NCBI RefSeq assembly: GCF_002285415.1
Contig: NZ_NSBU01000007.1
Location: 1,326,583 to 1,390,582, forward strand
DNA from: Actibacterium pelagium
GTDB taxonomy: Bacteria; Pseudomonadota; Alphaproteobacteria; Rhodobacterales; Rhodobacteraceae
Length of the DNA stretch: 64,000 nt
Direction of reading: 5' to 3'
Part shown: piece after piece, positions 55,139 through 63,715 of the stretch
Layout of the letters: every line of letters starts with the position of its first letter
Position numbering within the stretch: position 1 is the first letter of the stretch
The notes under the pieces: generated by a model
Told to the model about the DNA's origin: nothing
Database searches by the model: none
The model's input: only the letters and a program-made list of their open reading frames with translations
Program-made: the position numbers and the translations under genes

Positions 55139-55208
55139 CAAACTAAATGAAAATATGTTATTGTTATTCAGTGTGTTAGAGGTCTTACATCAGCGCAGGA
55201 GAATAAAG

Positions 55209-55625
55209 TTGAAAGCACAGGTAATGGCCGGTCACTTGATTCGACGGCTAAATCAGATCTCGACCCACACCTTTGCCCAGCACATGCAAAAGTCCGGCTT
55301 CGAACTGACCCCGGTCCAGTTCGCCGCACTGGACGCAATCGCGGCGTCCCCCGGAATTGATCAGGCCGGCGTGGCCAACAAAATCGCCTATGACCGTGCC
55401 ACCATTGGCGGCGTAATCGATAGGCTTGAACAAAAAGGCTATGTTACCCGCAGCATCAGCAAGCAGGACCGCCGCGCACGAGAGGTACGCCTTAGCGAAA
55501 AAGGCAGTTCGGTCCTTGAAGAAATACTACCCATCGTGACCGCCCTTCAGAACGATATCCTGTCAAAGCTGGATGAAGATGAGCGTTCAGAGTTCTTAAG
55601 GCTGGCAAAAAAGGCAGTTTATTAG
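55209..55625 (+). CDS. MarR-family regulator, probably of the aromatic hydroxylase
   Basis: TTG 55209 is preferred because aggag (55197-55201) lies seven bases upstream, giving 138 residues, typical for MarR. An in-frame ATG at 55155 would lack an SD. The winged helix covers about residues 45-95 (GVANKIAYDRATIGGVIDRL, YVTRSISKQDRRAREVRLSE). It is divergent from the FAD hydroxylase, the usual arrangement for a repressor relieved by the aromatic substrate. Confidence 0.88.
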   Translation: MKAQVMAGHLIRRLNQISTHTFAQHMQKSGFELTPVQFAALDAIAASPGIDQAGVANKIAYDRATIGGVIDRLEQKGYVTRSISKQDRRAREVRLSEKGSSVLEEILPIVTALQNDILSKLDEDERSEFLRLAKKAVY

Positions 55626-55663
55626 CGCCCCCCCAGCCTTACGGCCCTCTCATCTCCCGTGCC

Positions 55664-56602
55664 TCACTGGTCATAGACCAAGCGAAAGCCCTGATGAGAG
55701 GTCGAGCTATCTGGCGAAATGCCGGTGCGGGCTGCTATCCTGTATCTGTAGCAGTAACTGGCATGACACAGGAACGAACCGCCTTTCGCCAGCTTGTACC
55801 CCTCTTTCCCAGCATGCGCTTGCTTCACGCTCTTCTTTAGAGATTTCACCTTGAAAGGCTGCGCTGTGTACTGCCAGACATTGCCGACCATGTGATAAAG
55901 GCCATACCCATTGGGCTCGAACGACTTTGCGGGCGCCGCGCCAAAGAACCCGTCCAGTTCAAGGTTCGTTCGCGGGAAGTCACCCTGCCAGATGTTGCAG
56001 GGGAAATAGTCATGGTCATTGGGCTCTTGATCGCCCCAGGGGAAACGGACATCGCCAAGACCGCCTCGGGCCGCGTGTTCCCATTCTGCCTCTGTCGGCA
56101 GTCGCCCCCCGGCCCATTTCGCGAAGGCCTGAGCATCGTTCCATGTGACCTGCACAACCGGATGATCACGCAGACAGGCCTCTTCCGTTCCGGGGCCCAT
56201 TGGCGCGCGCCAATTCGCCCCCTCAACCATGCGCCACCAAGGAGCCGCTGCAACAGCCTTCGAGGGTGGCGCGTCTTCAGGCAACAACATCTGAAAGACA
56301 AAAGAGTTCCCGAACTTTTCCGCCTCGGTCACATATCCCGACGCCTCTACGAAGGTCGCAAATCGAGCGTTCGTTACGGTGGTTTCATCCATCAAGAACG
56401 GCTTGATACGGGTCTTGCGCAAGGGGCCCTCGGCATCGACAGGAAGTTCTTGCCGATTTGTTCCTATCAGCCCCTGACAACCCGGAATTTTTAACCGGAC
56501 CGGTGGGTTGGCTTCTTTGTCGGTCGAACTGGTCGACTTAGACAGCTCTGCGGCCCCTACGCGGGCGGGCACACAACAGCTGGATGTCTTGGCCTTATCC
56601 AT
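55664..56602 (-). CDS. Formylglycine-generating enzyme (SUMF1/FGE family)
   Basis: FGE oxidises a Cys in type I sulfatases to formylglycine. ATG 56602 gives 312 residues, starting with the SSCCVPAR segment often seen in bacterial FGE. The fold is complete: PFLMDETTVTNARFATFVEA, PVVQVTWNDAQAFAKWAGGR and LPTEAEWEHAARGG. The active-site region GGSFLCHASYCYRYR holds Cys279 and Cys284, matching the copper-binding redox pair of true FGE. Many FGE-fold relatives lack this pair, so real activity is likely. No sulfatase gene is in the window. The gene lies directly downstream of a truncated thioesterase. Confidence 0.92.
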   Translation of the reverse strand: MDKAKTSSCCVPARVGAAELSKSTSSTDKEANPPVRLKIPGCQGLIGTNRQELPVDAEGPLRKTRIKPFLMDETTVTNARFATFVEASGYVTEAEKFGNSFVFQMLLPEDAPPSKAVAAAPWWRMVEGANWRAPMGPGTEEACLRDHPVVQVTWNDAQAFAKWAGGRLPTEAEWEHAARGGLGDVRFPWGDQEPNDHDYFPCNIWQGDFPRTNLELDGFFGAAPAKSFEPNGYGLYHMVGNVWQYTAQPFKVKSLKKSVKQAHAGKEGYKLAKGGSFLCHASYCYRYRIAARTGISPDSSTSHQGFRLVYDQ

Positions 56603-56745
56603 TCGTAATGGTGTATTTGCGAATACTGGTAAGAGCAACCCGCGCCCTCGGACAGCTTTTGCGCCCGCAACTTTATCTAGAAACTGAAAGAAGCGGCGCG
56701 GCTTGATATAAGGAACCGCCCTTGCCACCGGGTGCTATGCGATGA

Positions 56746-56949
56746 TCAACTTCGCGTTGTGAAAACCACCTTGAAAGCGGCCGTCGGCACCGCGCTGTCG
56801 CGAAGCAAGTCCTCATAGGGCCAACCCAGAAGATTACTGAACATGGCTTCGACCGCGTCATTGATCATCTCGAAGTACCGTGGATAAAACACGATACCAG
56901 CCGGGTCGCAGTGTTTGAACAGAACCTTCTGGTGCAGGGTAAAGTGCAT
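56746..56949 (-). pseudogene. Truncated acyl-CoA thioesterase (4-HBT family)
   Basis: The 67-residue frame matches the first half of a hotdog thioesterase: KVLFKHCDPAGIVFYPRYFE with the catalytic Asp region, then LLGWPYEDLLRD and VVFTTRS. It then hits a TGA where the second half of the domain (about 70 residues more) should follow. No continuation is seen in other frames before the FGE gene, which suggests a 3' deletion. It starts seven bases after the RAM-domain gene, so it was once the last gene of the kynurenine operon. Some residual function is unlikely. Confidence 0.7.
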
Positions 56950-56955
56950 CTTTGG

Positions 56956-57192
56956 TTAGAACGCTTTGTAGGTTTGCGTCGTGTATGTTCGCTCAATCCC
57001 GTCGATGTTGAGGACCTTGTCATTGATGAACTTGCCGATGTCTTCTCCATCCGGAACATAAAGCTTCATCAGCAGATCATATTCGCCGCTGACGGAATAC
57101 AATTCGGAATGGATCTCGCGAAGCGCGATCTCATCAGCAACTTTGTAGGCTGTTCCCGGTCGGCACCGGATTTGCACGAATAGACAGGTCAT
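56956..57192 (-). CDS. Stand-alone Lrp/AsnC ligand-binding (RAM) domain protein
   Basis: The 78-residue protein is a bare RAM domain: CLFVQIRCRPGTAYKVADEI, then VSGEYDLLMKLYVPDGEDIG and KVLNIDGIERTYTTQTYKAF. There is no helix-turn-helix. Such proteins bind amino acids or modulate full-length Lrp regulators. Its place after kynU suggests it senses tryptophan, kynurenine or a product. That is inference. ATG 57192 has an agggaag SD. Confidence 0.88.
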   Translation of the reverse strand: MTCLFVQIRCRPGTAYKVADEIALREIHSELYSVSGEYDLLMKLYVPDGEDIGKFINDKVLNIDGIERTYTTQTYKAF

Positions 57193-57209
57193 TTCTTACT
57201 TCCCTTTAG

Positions 57210-58403
57210 TCAGGTGACACGCGATTTGATTTGATATTTCGGGTCGCGCCAAAGATCGTTGTTCACCACATCCTCAATGATCTTGGCGGCGCTGACAACG
57301 TCGTCAGCATCGATATAAAGCGGCGTGAACCCAAAGCGCATGATGTCGGGCGCGCGGAAGTCTCCGATCACGCCCCGGTCGATCAAAGCCTGCATCGCCG
57401 CATAGCCATGTTCGAAAGCAAAAGACACCTGCGAGCCGCGCGAGGCCGCGTCGCGAGGCGAGGCCAATTGCAGCTGCGGGCAGCGGGTTTCGACCTCGGC
57501 GATGAACAGATCACATAAGGCAATCGAGGCCGCGCGGATATCCCGCATCGAGACGCCTTCCCACGCCGTCAGAGCCTGCTCCAATATTGACAGTTGCACG
57601 ATTGGTGGGGTTCCGACCCGCATTCGTTCGGTCGACATGGCCGGACGGTACCCCAACTCCATCGCGAAGGGCGCGTCATGGCCCATCCAGCCCGCCAGTG
57701 CAGGTTCCACGGTTTCAACAATATCCGGACGCACATAGATGAAGGCTGGCGCACCGGGGCCGCCATTTAGGTACTTGTAGGTGCAGCCAACCGCGAATTC
57801 TGCGTTTGATCCGGCCATATCGACCGGAACCGCCCCCGCGCTGTGCGCAAGATCCCAGATCATCACTGCCCCCATGGTATGCGCTTTGTCTGTGATGGCC
57901 TGCATGTCGTGCATCCGGCCGGAGCGATAGTCGACCTGCGTCAGCATCACGACGGCGACTTCTTCGGTTATGGCCTGCGTGACGTCTTCCGATGCAGGCG
58001 TGCGCAGTTCATACCCTTTGTCGATGGTCCCCATCAGACCCTGCGCCATATACAGGTCAGTCGGGAAATTTCCGCTGTCCGACAAGATCACCTTGCGGTC
58101 CGGGCGCATTTTCAAAGCTGCTGCCAGAGCCTGATAGACCTTGATGGACAAGGTGTCGCCCGTCGCCACCGACCCCTCTGGTGCACCAATTAATTGGCCG
58201 ATCTTATCCCCGACCCGCTTGGGCAAGGAAATCCAGTCCGCGGTATTCCAGGCGCGGATCAGCTCTGATCCCCATTCCTGTTCAATCACTTCAGCAGCCC
58301 GAGCGGCCGCCCCTTTGGGCAACGGTCCCAGAGAGTTGCCATCCAGATAGATGACACCCTCGGGCATCTCGAACAGTTCCTTGCGCGGCAATACGGCTGT
58401 CAT
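57210..58403 (-). CDS. kynU: Kynureninase
   Basis: This PLP enzyme splits kynurenine to anthranilate and alanine. ATG 58403 gives 397 residues, two bases after the kynA stop. A start at 58430 would overlap kynA. Motifs: GVIYLDGNSLGPLPKGAAAR near residue 16, VILSDSGNFPTDLYMAQGLM, and MIWDLAHSAGAVPVDM near residue 190. The PLP lysine is in GCTYKYLNGGPGAPAF near residue 220. Length is normal. Confidence 0.97.
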   Translation of the reverse strand: MTAVLPRKELFEMPEGVIYLDGNSLGPLPKGAAARAAEVIEQEWGSELIRAWNTADWISLPKRVGDKIGQLIGAPEGSVATGDTLSIKVYQALAAALKMRPDRKVILSDSGNFPTDLYMAQGLMGTIDKGYELRTPASEDVTQAITEEVAVVMLTQVDYRSGRMHDMQAITDKAHTMGAVMIWDLAHSAGAVPVDMAGSNAEFAVGCTYKYLNGGPGAPAFIYVRPDIVETVEPALAGWMGHDAPFAMELGYRPAMSTERMRVGTPPIVQLSILEQALTAWEGVSMRDIRAASIALCDLFIAEVETRCPQLQLASPRDAASRGSQVSFAFEHGYAAMQALIDRGVIGDFRAPDIMRFGFTPLYIDADDVVSAAKIIEDVVNNDLWRDPKYQIKSRVT

Positions 58404-58405
58404 TC

Positions 58406-59275
58406 TCAAAGCTCTCCGCGCAAGTGCCAAAGTTCGGGGAAGAGCTCAACGCTTAGCATCCGGCGCAGGTATTGAACCCCAGAGGTGCCGCCCGTGCCAC
58501 GCTTGAACCCGATCACACGTTCCACGGTGGTTACGTGATTGAAACGCCAGCGGCGGAAGTAATCCTCTAGATCGACCAGCTTTTCGCCCAGCTCATAAAG
58601 CGTCCAGTAATCGTCGATGTTTTCATAAACGATCTTCCAGCGGTCCTGAATTTCCGGCACGGCCTCGTGCGGGGCATCCAGTTTCGGTTCAGGCAGGTTC
58701 TGTTCGTGGCCGTCAACCGTACGGAACAGAAGACGGACCACCTCGTCATAAAAACTTGGACGCGCCAACTCGTCAGACAGGGCCTGATGGACCTCGGGCA
58801 GATGCTCGTGCGGCTTCAGCATGTTGGGGTTCCGGTTGCCCAGAACGTATTCGATCATTCGATATTGATAGGACTGAAACCCAGAAGACAGGCCAAGCGC
58901 CTCGCGGAACCGGGTATAATCCGCTGGCGTCATCGTGCGCAGCACGTCCCACGCACTGTTCAATTGTTCGAAAATCCGGCTGACCCGCGCCAGCATTTTA
59001 AACATGGTCGCGGTATCGCCCTCCTGCAGGGCGACCCGCGCGGCCCCCATTTCATGAAGGGCCAGCTTCATCCAAAGTTCGCTGGTCTGGTGCTGGATGA
59101 CGAAAAGCATCTCGTCATGCGCGTCACTCTGCGGCTTTTGATGGGACAGAATATCTTCAAGATGCAGGTAGTCGCCATAAGACATTGCGTCCGTGAAGCG
59201 CATCTTCGCACCTTCGGTTCCAGGATTATAGGCTTCAGAGGTCATGACTGGCCCCATTTTCGAAATGAGTTTCAT
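58406..59275 (-). CDS. kynA: Tryptophan 2,3-dioxygenase
   Basis: This heme enzyme opens the indole ring of tryptophan to N-formylkynurenine. The 289-residue protein has MLFVIQHQTSELWMKLALHE near residue 56, the SSGFQSYQYRMIEYVLGNRN block, and the proximal heme-ligand region FNHVTTVERVIGFKRGTGGT near residue 250. The start is uncertain: ATG 59275 and the internal Met at 59245 are both possible, and neither has an ideal SD. It follows a MarR gene by 16 bases and precedes kynU by two. Confidence 0.97.
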   Translation of the reverse strand: MKLISKMGPVMTSEAYNPGTEGAKMRFTDAMSYGDYLHLEDILSHQKPQSDAHDEMLFVIQHQTSELWMKLALHEMGAARVALQEGDTATMFKMLARVSRIFEQLNSAWDVLRTMTPADYTRFREALGLSSGFQSYQYRMIEYVLGNRNPNMLKPHEHLPEVHQALSDELARPSFYDEVVRLLFRTVDGHEQNLPEPKLDAPHEAVPEIQDRWKIVYENIDDYWTLYELGEKLVDLEDYFRRWRFNHVTTVERVIGFKRGTGGTSGVQYLRRMLSVELFPELWHLRGEL

Positions 59276-59291
59276 TGCGTCGCATGTTTGC

Positions 59292-59756
59292 TCACTCCTC
59301 CAAAGATGTTGTTAGATGATCCAAGCGCCGGATCATGCCCTCGATGTCATCGGCGTTCAGACCGCTTAAAAGCTCGTCTACCCAAGCTTCGTGCACGGCC
59401 GCGTGTTCCGCGAAAACTGTTTGGCCTTCGGGGGTCAACCGGATGAGGTTGGCGCGCCGGTCGTCGGGAACCGCAACGCGCAGGGCCAGCCCCTCTTCCA
59501 CCAGCTTGTCGACCACCACCGTCACGTTGCCGTTCGAAACCCGAAGCTTCTTTGATATCTCGCTCATCTTCAGACCTTCGTCAGAGCGCGACAGGGCGGA
59601 CATCACGTCAAAGCGTGGCAGAGTCCAGTTGCACTCTGCCCGCAAACGGCGACGCAGCTCGTCTTCGATCAGGCTGCTGGCCTTGAGCAACCGCAGCCAA
59701 AGCCGAAGCCGCTCTTTCGAAAGCGGGGGCTCCTGCGGGCCTGTCTGTGCGGTCAT
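59292..59756 (-). CDS. MarR-family regulator of the kynurenine genes
   Basis: The 154-residue MarR protein has its winged helix around residues 50-100 (LKMSEISKKLRVSNGNVTVV, then GLALRVAVPDDRRANLIRLT). ATG 59756 has a ggaggcgag SD. It heads the kynA-kynU operon and is divergent from gcdH, so it can control both sides. The 145-base gap holds palindromes of ttcaa half-sites suited to MarR binding. Confidence 0.91.
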   Translation of the reverse strand: MTAQTGPQEPPLSKERLRLWLRLLKASSLIEDELRRRLRAECNWTLPRFDVMSALSRSDEGLKMSEISKKLRVSNGNVTVVVDKLVEEGLALRVAVPDDRRANLIRLTPEGQTVFAEHAAVHEAWVDELLSGLNADDIEGMIRRLDHLTTSLEE

Positions 59757-59829
59757 GTCTCGCCTCCGGACGTTTTGAAGCGGGTCAGCTTCGACTAATT
59801 GTTAAAGCGTAAGTGAGTCGCTAATTTAC

Positions 59830-59841
59830 TTCAAGCTTGAA
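59830..59841. promoter_or_regulatory. Palindromic operator candidate between marR-kynA and gcdH
   Basis: A perfect 12-bp palindrome ttcaagcttgaa is followed ten bases later by a looser dyad (cttcaa at 59851, ttgag near 59866). Both use ttcaa-type half-sites and lie centrally in the divergent promoter. Confidence 0.55.
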
Positions 59842-59901
59842 ATATTAAAGCTTCAATCTTACAAGTTGAGATGTTTCTGATTCCTTAGTGGAGACCCCTG
59901 A

Positions 59902-61140
59902 ATGAACCCGAGCGAAGCCCCCGAAATGCACCCGGCCACACCGGAATCCGCACGCGCGAAGCCCGCGCAATTCGTCTGGGAAGACCCGTTTCTGCTGGAG
60001 TCACTGCTGACAGAAGAAGAACGGATGATCCGCGATACGGCGCATGCCTATTGTCAGGACAAGCTGAAGCCGCGCGCAATCGAAGGGAACCGCCACGAGA
60101 TCTTCCACCGTGAAATCATGACGGAAATGGGAGAGCTGGGACTTCTGGGCACGACAATCCCCGAGCAGTATGGTTGCGTCGGTGCGAACTATGTCTCTTA
60201 CGGCCTCGTTGCGCGCGAAGTAGAGCGGGTCGACAGCGGGTACCGCTCGGCCATGTCCGTGCAAAGCTCTCTGGTGATGCACCCGATCTTTGCTTACGGC
60301 ACCGAGGAACAGCGTCAAAAGTACCTGCCTAAGCTGGCAACGGGTGAATGGGTTGGGAGTTTCGGCCTGACCGAACCCGATCACGGCTCTGACCCCGGTT
60401 CGATGATCACCCGGGCTAAGAAAGTCGACGGTGGCTATCTGGTGTCAGGCGCGAAGAACTGGATCACGAACAGCCCGATCGCCGATGTTTTTGTCGTCTG
60501 GGCCAAGTCCGACGCGCATGATGGCAAGATCAAAGGCTTCGTCCTTGAAAAAGGCATGAAAGGCCTGAATGCCCCCAAGATCGAGGGCAAGTTCAGCCTG
60601 CGCGCCTCTGTAACTGGCATGATTCAGATGGACGAGGTCTTTGTCCCCGACGAAAATCTGCTGCCGAACGCCCAGGGCCTTGCCGGGCCGTTTGGTTGCC
60701 TGAATCGCGCGCGCTATGGGATCAGTTGGGGCGCGATGGGCGCCGCCGAAGCATGTTGGCACGCGGCCCGGAACTATACGATGGACCGCAAGCAATTCGG
60801 CAAACCGCTGGCGGCCATGCAGTTGGTCCAGAAGAAACTGGCCGACATGCAGACCGAGATTTCTCTTGGCCTGCTAGGCGCCCTGCGTCTGGGCCGTATG
60901 ATGGACGAGCACAACAACTCGGCAGAATTGATCAGCCTTATGAAACGCAACAACTGTGGCAAGGCGCTCACCATCGCCCGAGAAGCCCGTGACATGCATG
61001 GCGGCAACGGAGTGTCCGACGAATACGGTGTCATCCAGCACGTGATGAACCTTGAAGCCGTCAACACCTATGAAGGCACCCACGACGTTCACGCCCTGAT
61101 CCTTGGCCGTGGCCAAACCGGCCTGCAGGCGTTCCAGTGA
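59902..61140 (+). CDS. gcdH: Glutaryl-CoA dehydrogenase
   Basis: The enzyme dehydrogenates and decarboxylates glutaryl-CoA to crotonyl-CoA in lysine and tryptophan breakdown. The 412-residue protein has [20 protein letters not shown] near residue 110, [16 protein letters not shown] near residue 155, [17 protein letters not shown], and the catalytic Glu in [16 protein letters not shown] near the C-terminus. The Arg and Ser substrate residues of GCDH seem kept. ATG 59902 has ggag ten bases upstream. The stop overlaps the next start by four bases. Confidence 0.95.
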   Translation: MNPSEAPEMHPATPESARAKPAQFVWEDPFLLESLLTEEERMIRDTAHAYCQDKLKPRAIEGNRHEIFHREIMTEMGELGLLGTTIPEQYGCVGANYVSYGLVAREVERVDSGYRSAMSVQSSLVMHPIFAYGTEEQRQKYLPKLATGEWVGSFGLTEPDHGSDPGSMITRAKKVDGGYLVSGAKNWITNSPIADVFVVWAKSDAHDGKIKGFVLEKGMKGLNAPKIEGKFSLRASVTGMIQMDEVFVPDENLLPNAQGLAGPFGCLNRARYGISWGAMGAAEACWHAARNYTMDRKQFGKPLAAMQLVQKKLADMQTEISLGLLGALRLGRMMDEHNNSAELISLMKRNNCGKALTIAREARDMHGGNGVSDEYGVIQHVMNLEAVNTYEGTHDVHALILGRGQTGLQAFQ

Positions 61141-61955
61141 TCGACGGCGCGGGCATCGACTGGGAAGACGCGTTTCTAAACGCGCCGTATATTCCGGACG
61201 GCATGACCTTCCCCGAGCTTTGGCGCACCCGCGCCGAAGCGTTCCGCCAACAGGCCAAATGCGAGCTTGATGTCCCATACGGCGATCACCCGCGCGAACG
61301 GCTGGACCTGTTTTTTCCCGAAGGTCCATCAAAAGGGCTGGCCGTTATTGTTCATGGCGGCTTTTGGTTGAAGTTCGACAAATCCAGCTGGTCGGATTTG
61401 GCAGAAGGCGCGCTTGCCCACGGCTGGACCGTGGCGATGCCCAGCTATGTTCTGGCGCCCGAGGCAACGCTGCCAGAAATCACCGAACAGGTGGCCCAAG
61501 CAATCTCGGTCGCGGCCAGCCGCGTCGAGGGCCCCATCCGCTTGTCAGGCCATTCAGCTGGCGGGCATCTTGTCACCAGAATGGTCTGCAACGACACGCC
61601 TTTAACCACCAAAACCGCAGGCCGTATCGAACGCGTTGTTTCCATCAGTGGCCTGCACGATCTGCGCCCCTTGCTGCTGCATTCCATGAACGAAAACCTT
61701 CGCTTGGATGCCAACAGCGCGGCCGCTGAAAGCGCCGCCTTGTGTACCGCCCTGCCCGATGTGAAAGTCACAGCCTGGGTCGGCGCTTGCGAACGCCCAG
61801 AGTTCCTGCGCCAATCTGCCCTGCTGGTCGCAGCTTGGGGACGGCAGGGTGTTCCCATTGATCTGGTCACCGACCCCAAGCGGCACCATTTCGACGTAAT
61901 CGAGGGTCTGAAATCCGCCGACCATCCACTAACGACCGCCTTTGCAGGTGACTGA
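61137..61955 (+). CDS. Kynurenine-formamidase-like alpha/beta hydrolase
   Basis: The 272-residue alpha/beta hydrolase has the HGGFW oxyanion motif ([12 protein letters not shown] near residue 73), the nucleophile SGHSAGGHL near residue 140, and a late HHFD histidine near residue 250. The HGG[FY]W type matches animal and bacterial arylformamidase of the AFMID group, which hydrolyses N-formylkynurenine. Nearby kynA and kynU lack a classical kynB, so this is the probable missing step. ATG 61137 overlaps the gcdH stop (ATGA). Carboxylesterase activity cannot be excluded. Confidence 0.8.
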   Translation: MIDGAGIDWEDAFLNAPYIPDGMTFPELWRTRAEAFRQQAKCELDVPYGDHPRERLDLFFPEGPSKGLAVIVHGGFWLKFDKSSWSDLAEGALAHGWTVAMPSYVLAPEATLPEITEQVAQAISVAASRVEGPIRLSGHSAGGHLVTRMVCNDTPLTTKTAGRIERVVSISGLHDLRPLLLHSMNENLRLDANSAAAESAALCTALPDVKVTAWVGACERPEFLRQSALLVAAWGRQGVPIDLVTDPKRHHFDVIEGLKSADHPLTTAFAGD

Positions 61956-62151
61956 CTTGATTGTAAGACTGCCCAAAGCAGGCGGCATCGTAATGTCTGG
62001 CACGTGACATCAATGCTGAAGCAGCGAGAATACCGCTTTAGAAGCCTTTGTTAACGAACATAAACTTCTGCTGGCAACAGGGCGATTTCCCGGCTTGCCG
62101 CGCAATCGAATTTAACGCAGGCTCTGCAAGATCAGCCACCGGAGGCGCGTT

Positions 62152-62595
62152 ATGCAAAGCACCCTGTCCTACGCCATAATCATGCTTGCAGCAGGTATCG
62201 GAGTTCCGATCCTGGCCGCTCTGAACGCGGCCCTTGGGCAAAGACTGGGCTCTCCGGTTGCGGCGGCGGTCGTCTTGTTCTCGGTCGCGCTGACGATTGC
62301 TGCGGTGATTTTGATGATCTCCGGGCCATCGAAACTTGCCGGTGTCGTGTCAGCCCCGAAACACCTTTTCTTGGCGGGAGGGCTGATCGCGTTTTATGTC
62401 CTCACAATCACATGGATTGCTCCAAAGTTCGGGGTCGGCAACGCGGTGTTTTTCGTCTTGCTAGGGCAATTGATCAGCGCTGCAATCATCGACCACTTTG
62501 GCCTGATGGGCGCCCTGCCCCAGCCGATTTCCGTGATCAGGGCAGCGGGTATCGCTGTGATGGGGCTGGGCGTGTTCATCACCCAGCTTGCATAG
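62152..62595 (+). CDS. DMT-superfamily membrane protein (DUF606/YdcZ type)
   Basis: The 147-residue protein has five hydrophobic helices with the YdcZ pattern: GVPILAALNAALGQRLGSPV at the start and NAVFFVLLGQLISAAIIDHF near residue 102. Members are putative small drug/metabolite transporters without a known substrate. ATG 62152 has a ggaggcg SD. The gap before it (61956-62151) shows nothing. It ends four bases before the convergent RTX gene. Confidence 0.88.
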   Translation: MQSTLSYAIIMLAAGIGVPILAALNAALGQRLGSPVAAAVVLFSVALTIAAVILMISGPSKLAGVVSAPKHLFLAGGLIAFYVLTITWIAPKFGVGNAVFFVLLGQLISAAIIDHFGLMGALPQPISVIRAAGIAVMGLGVFITQLA

Positions 62596-62599
62596 GACT

Positions 62600-63715
62600 T
62601 TAGGCCGCGCTGACGGGGCTAAGCGTCACGTCGCCAATGGCAAGCGGGGCACTGCCGGTCGAAAGGACTTCGTCGAACAGAATGTCCACGACAGTTCCAT
62701 CGTCGTAAGTGACCTTCAGGACCCAATCAGTACCGCTGTTGTCCAAGGCAAGGCTCGGCGCTGGCTCTGTCTCGTCATACTCGACTGTCAGGCTGTCATT
62801 GGAACCGCTAAAGTCCCCGATGGCCGCGGTCCCGGCTTCGGTGAATACCGACAGAACGAACTCGTCCTGACCACCATCGCCATAGCCGGTATCGTCTGCG
62901 CGAAGGCGCAGAACGTCGTTCTCGAGGCCACCATAGAGGGTGTCAAAGCCCTTGCCGCCAGCCAGAGTGTCCTTGCCGTCTTCACCATCGATAAAGTCGT
63001 TACCCTCGTTACCAACGATGTCATCATCGCCTGCACCGCCGAAGATCGTATCATCCTCGAACTCGCCTCGGATAAAGTCGTTACCGTCGCCGCCAAAGAT
63101 TAGGTCCTGATGGCCACCGCCATAGATGGTATCTTCACCCGCGCCACCGAAGATCGTGTCATCTTGAACACCTCCTTCGATATAATCGTTGCCCGGGTCT
63201 GTATCCAAGCCACCCAGTTCGGCAGACGCGGTCCGAAGCGGGTTGATATCCGCTGTACCAGCCGAGTTGATTGCATCGCGTAAATCAGTCGTAATGTCGG
63301 TGTTAATGTCTGGGGAGTCGCCACCGACGATCCAATCCTCGTCGTCTCCGCCATAAAGCGAGTCGTCGCCCTCACCACCATACAGTTGGTCCGCATCGTC
63401 GTTGCCGCGGATCTCGTCGTTTTCCGCACCCCCACGCAGGATGTCGAACCCTTCAAGACCCTGAATGGTGTCAGCGCCGTCACCGCCCAAAATCGAGTCA
63501 ATGCCAGTGCCGCCAAACAGCTGGTCATCCCCGCCTAGACCGTTAAGGATGTCGTTTCCGCCCTGCCCATAGATGCCATCAGCACCTTCAGTCCCGTCGA
63601 GCGAGTCATTCCCATCAGTGCCAGAAATTTCGTTGAGGTTATTTCCTCCGCTGCTCCCGCCGCCACCTGCAGCAAGTCCAACCACACCCAAAAGCATCAG
63701 CAGAAGAAGATCCAT
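62600..63715 (-). CDS. RTX-repeat (hemolysin-type calcium-binding) protein
   Basis: The 371-residue protein has a short hydrophobic N-terminus (MDLLLLMLLGVVGLAAGGGG). About twelve GGxGxDxL/I nonapeptides follow over residues 30-285 (for example GGNDILNGLGGDDQLFGG), which should fold into calcium-loaded beta-rolls. A C-terminal domain of about 85 residues is without repeats. RTX proteins are normally exported by type I secretion with an uncleaved C-terminal signal. Here the N-terminal hydrophobic stretch is unusual for that route. No T1SS genes are in view. The enzymatic function, if any, is not visible. Confidence 0.9.
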   Translation of the reverse strand: MDLLLLMLLGVVGLAAGGGGSSGGNNLNEISGTDGNDSLDGTEGADGIYGQGGNDILNGLGGDDQLFGGTGIDSILGGDGADTIQGLEGFDILRGGAENDEIRGNDDADQLYGGEGDDSLYGGDDEDWIVGGDSPDINTDITTDLRDAINSAGTADINPLRTASAELGGLDTDPGNDYIEGGVQDDTIFGGAGEDTIYGGGHQDLIFGGDGNDFIRGEFEDDTIFGGAGDDDIVGNEGNDFIDGEDGKDTLAGGKGFDTLYGGLENDVLRLRADDTGYGDGGQDEFVLSVFTEAGTAAIGDFSGSNDSLTVEYDETEPAPSLALDNSGTDWVLKVTYDDGTVVDILFDEVLSTGSAPLAIGDVTLSPVSAA

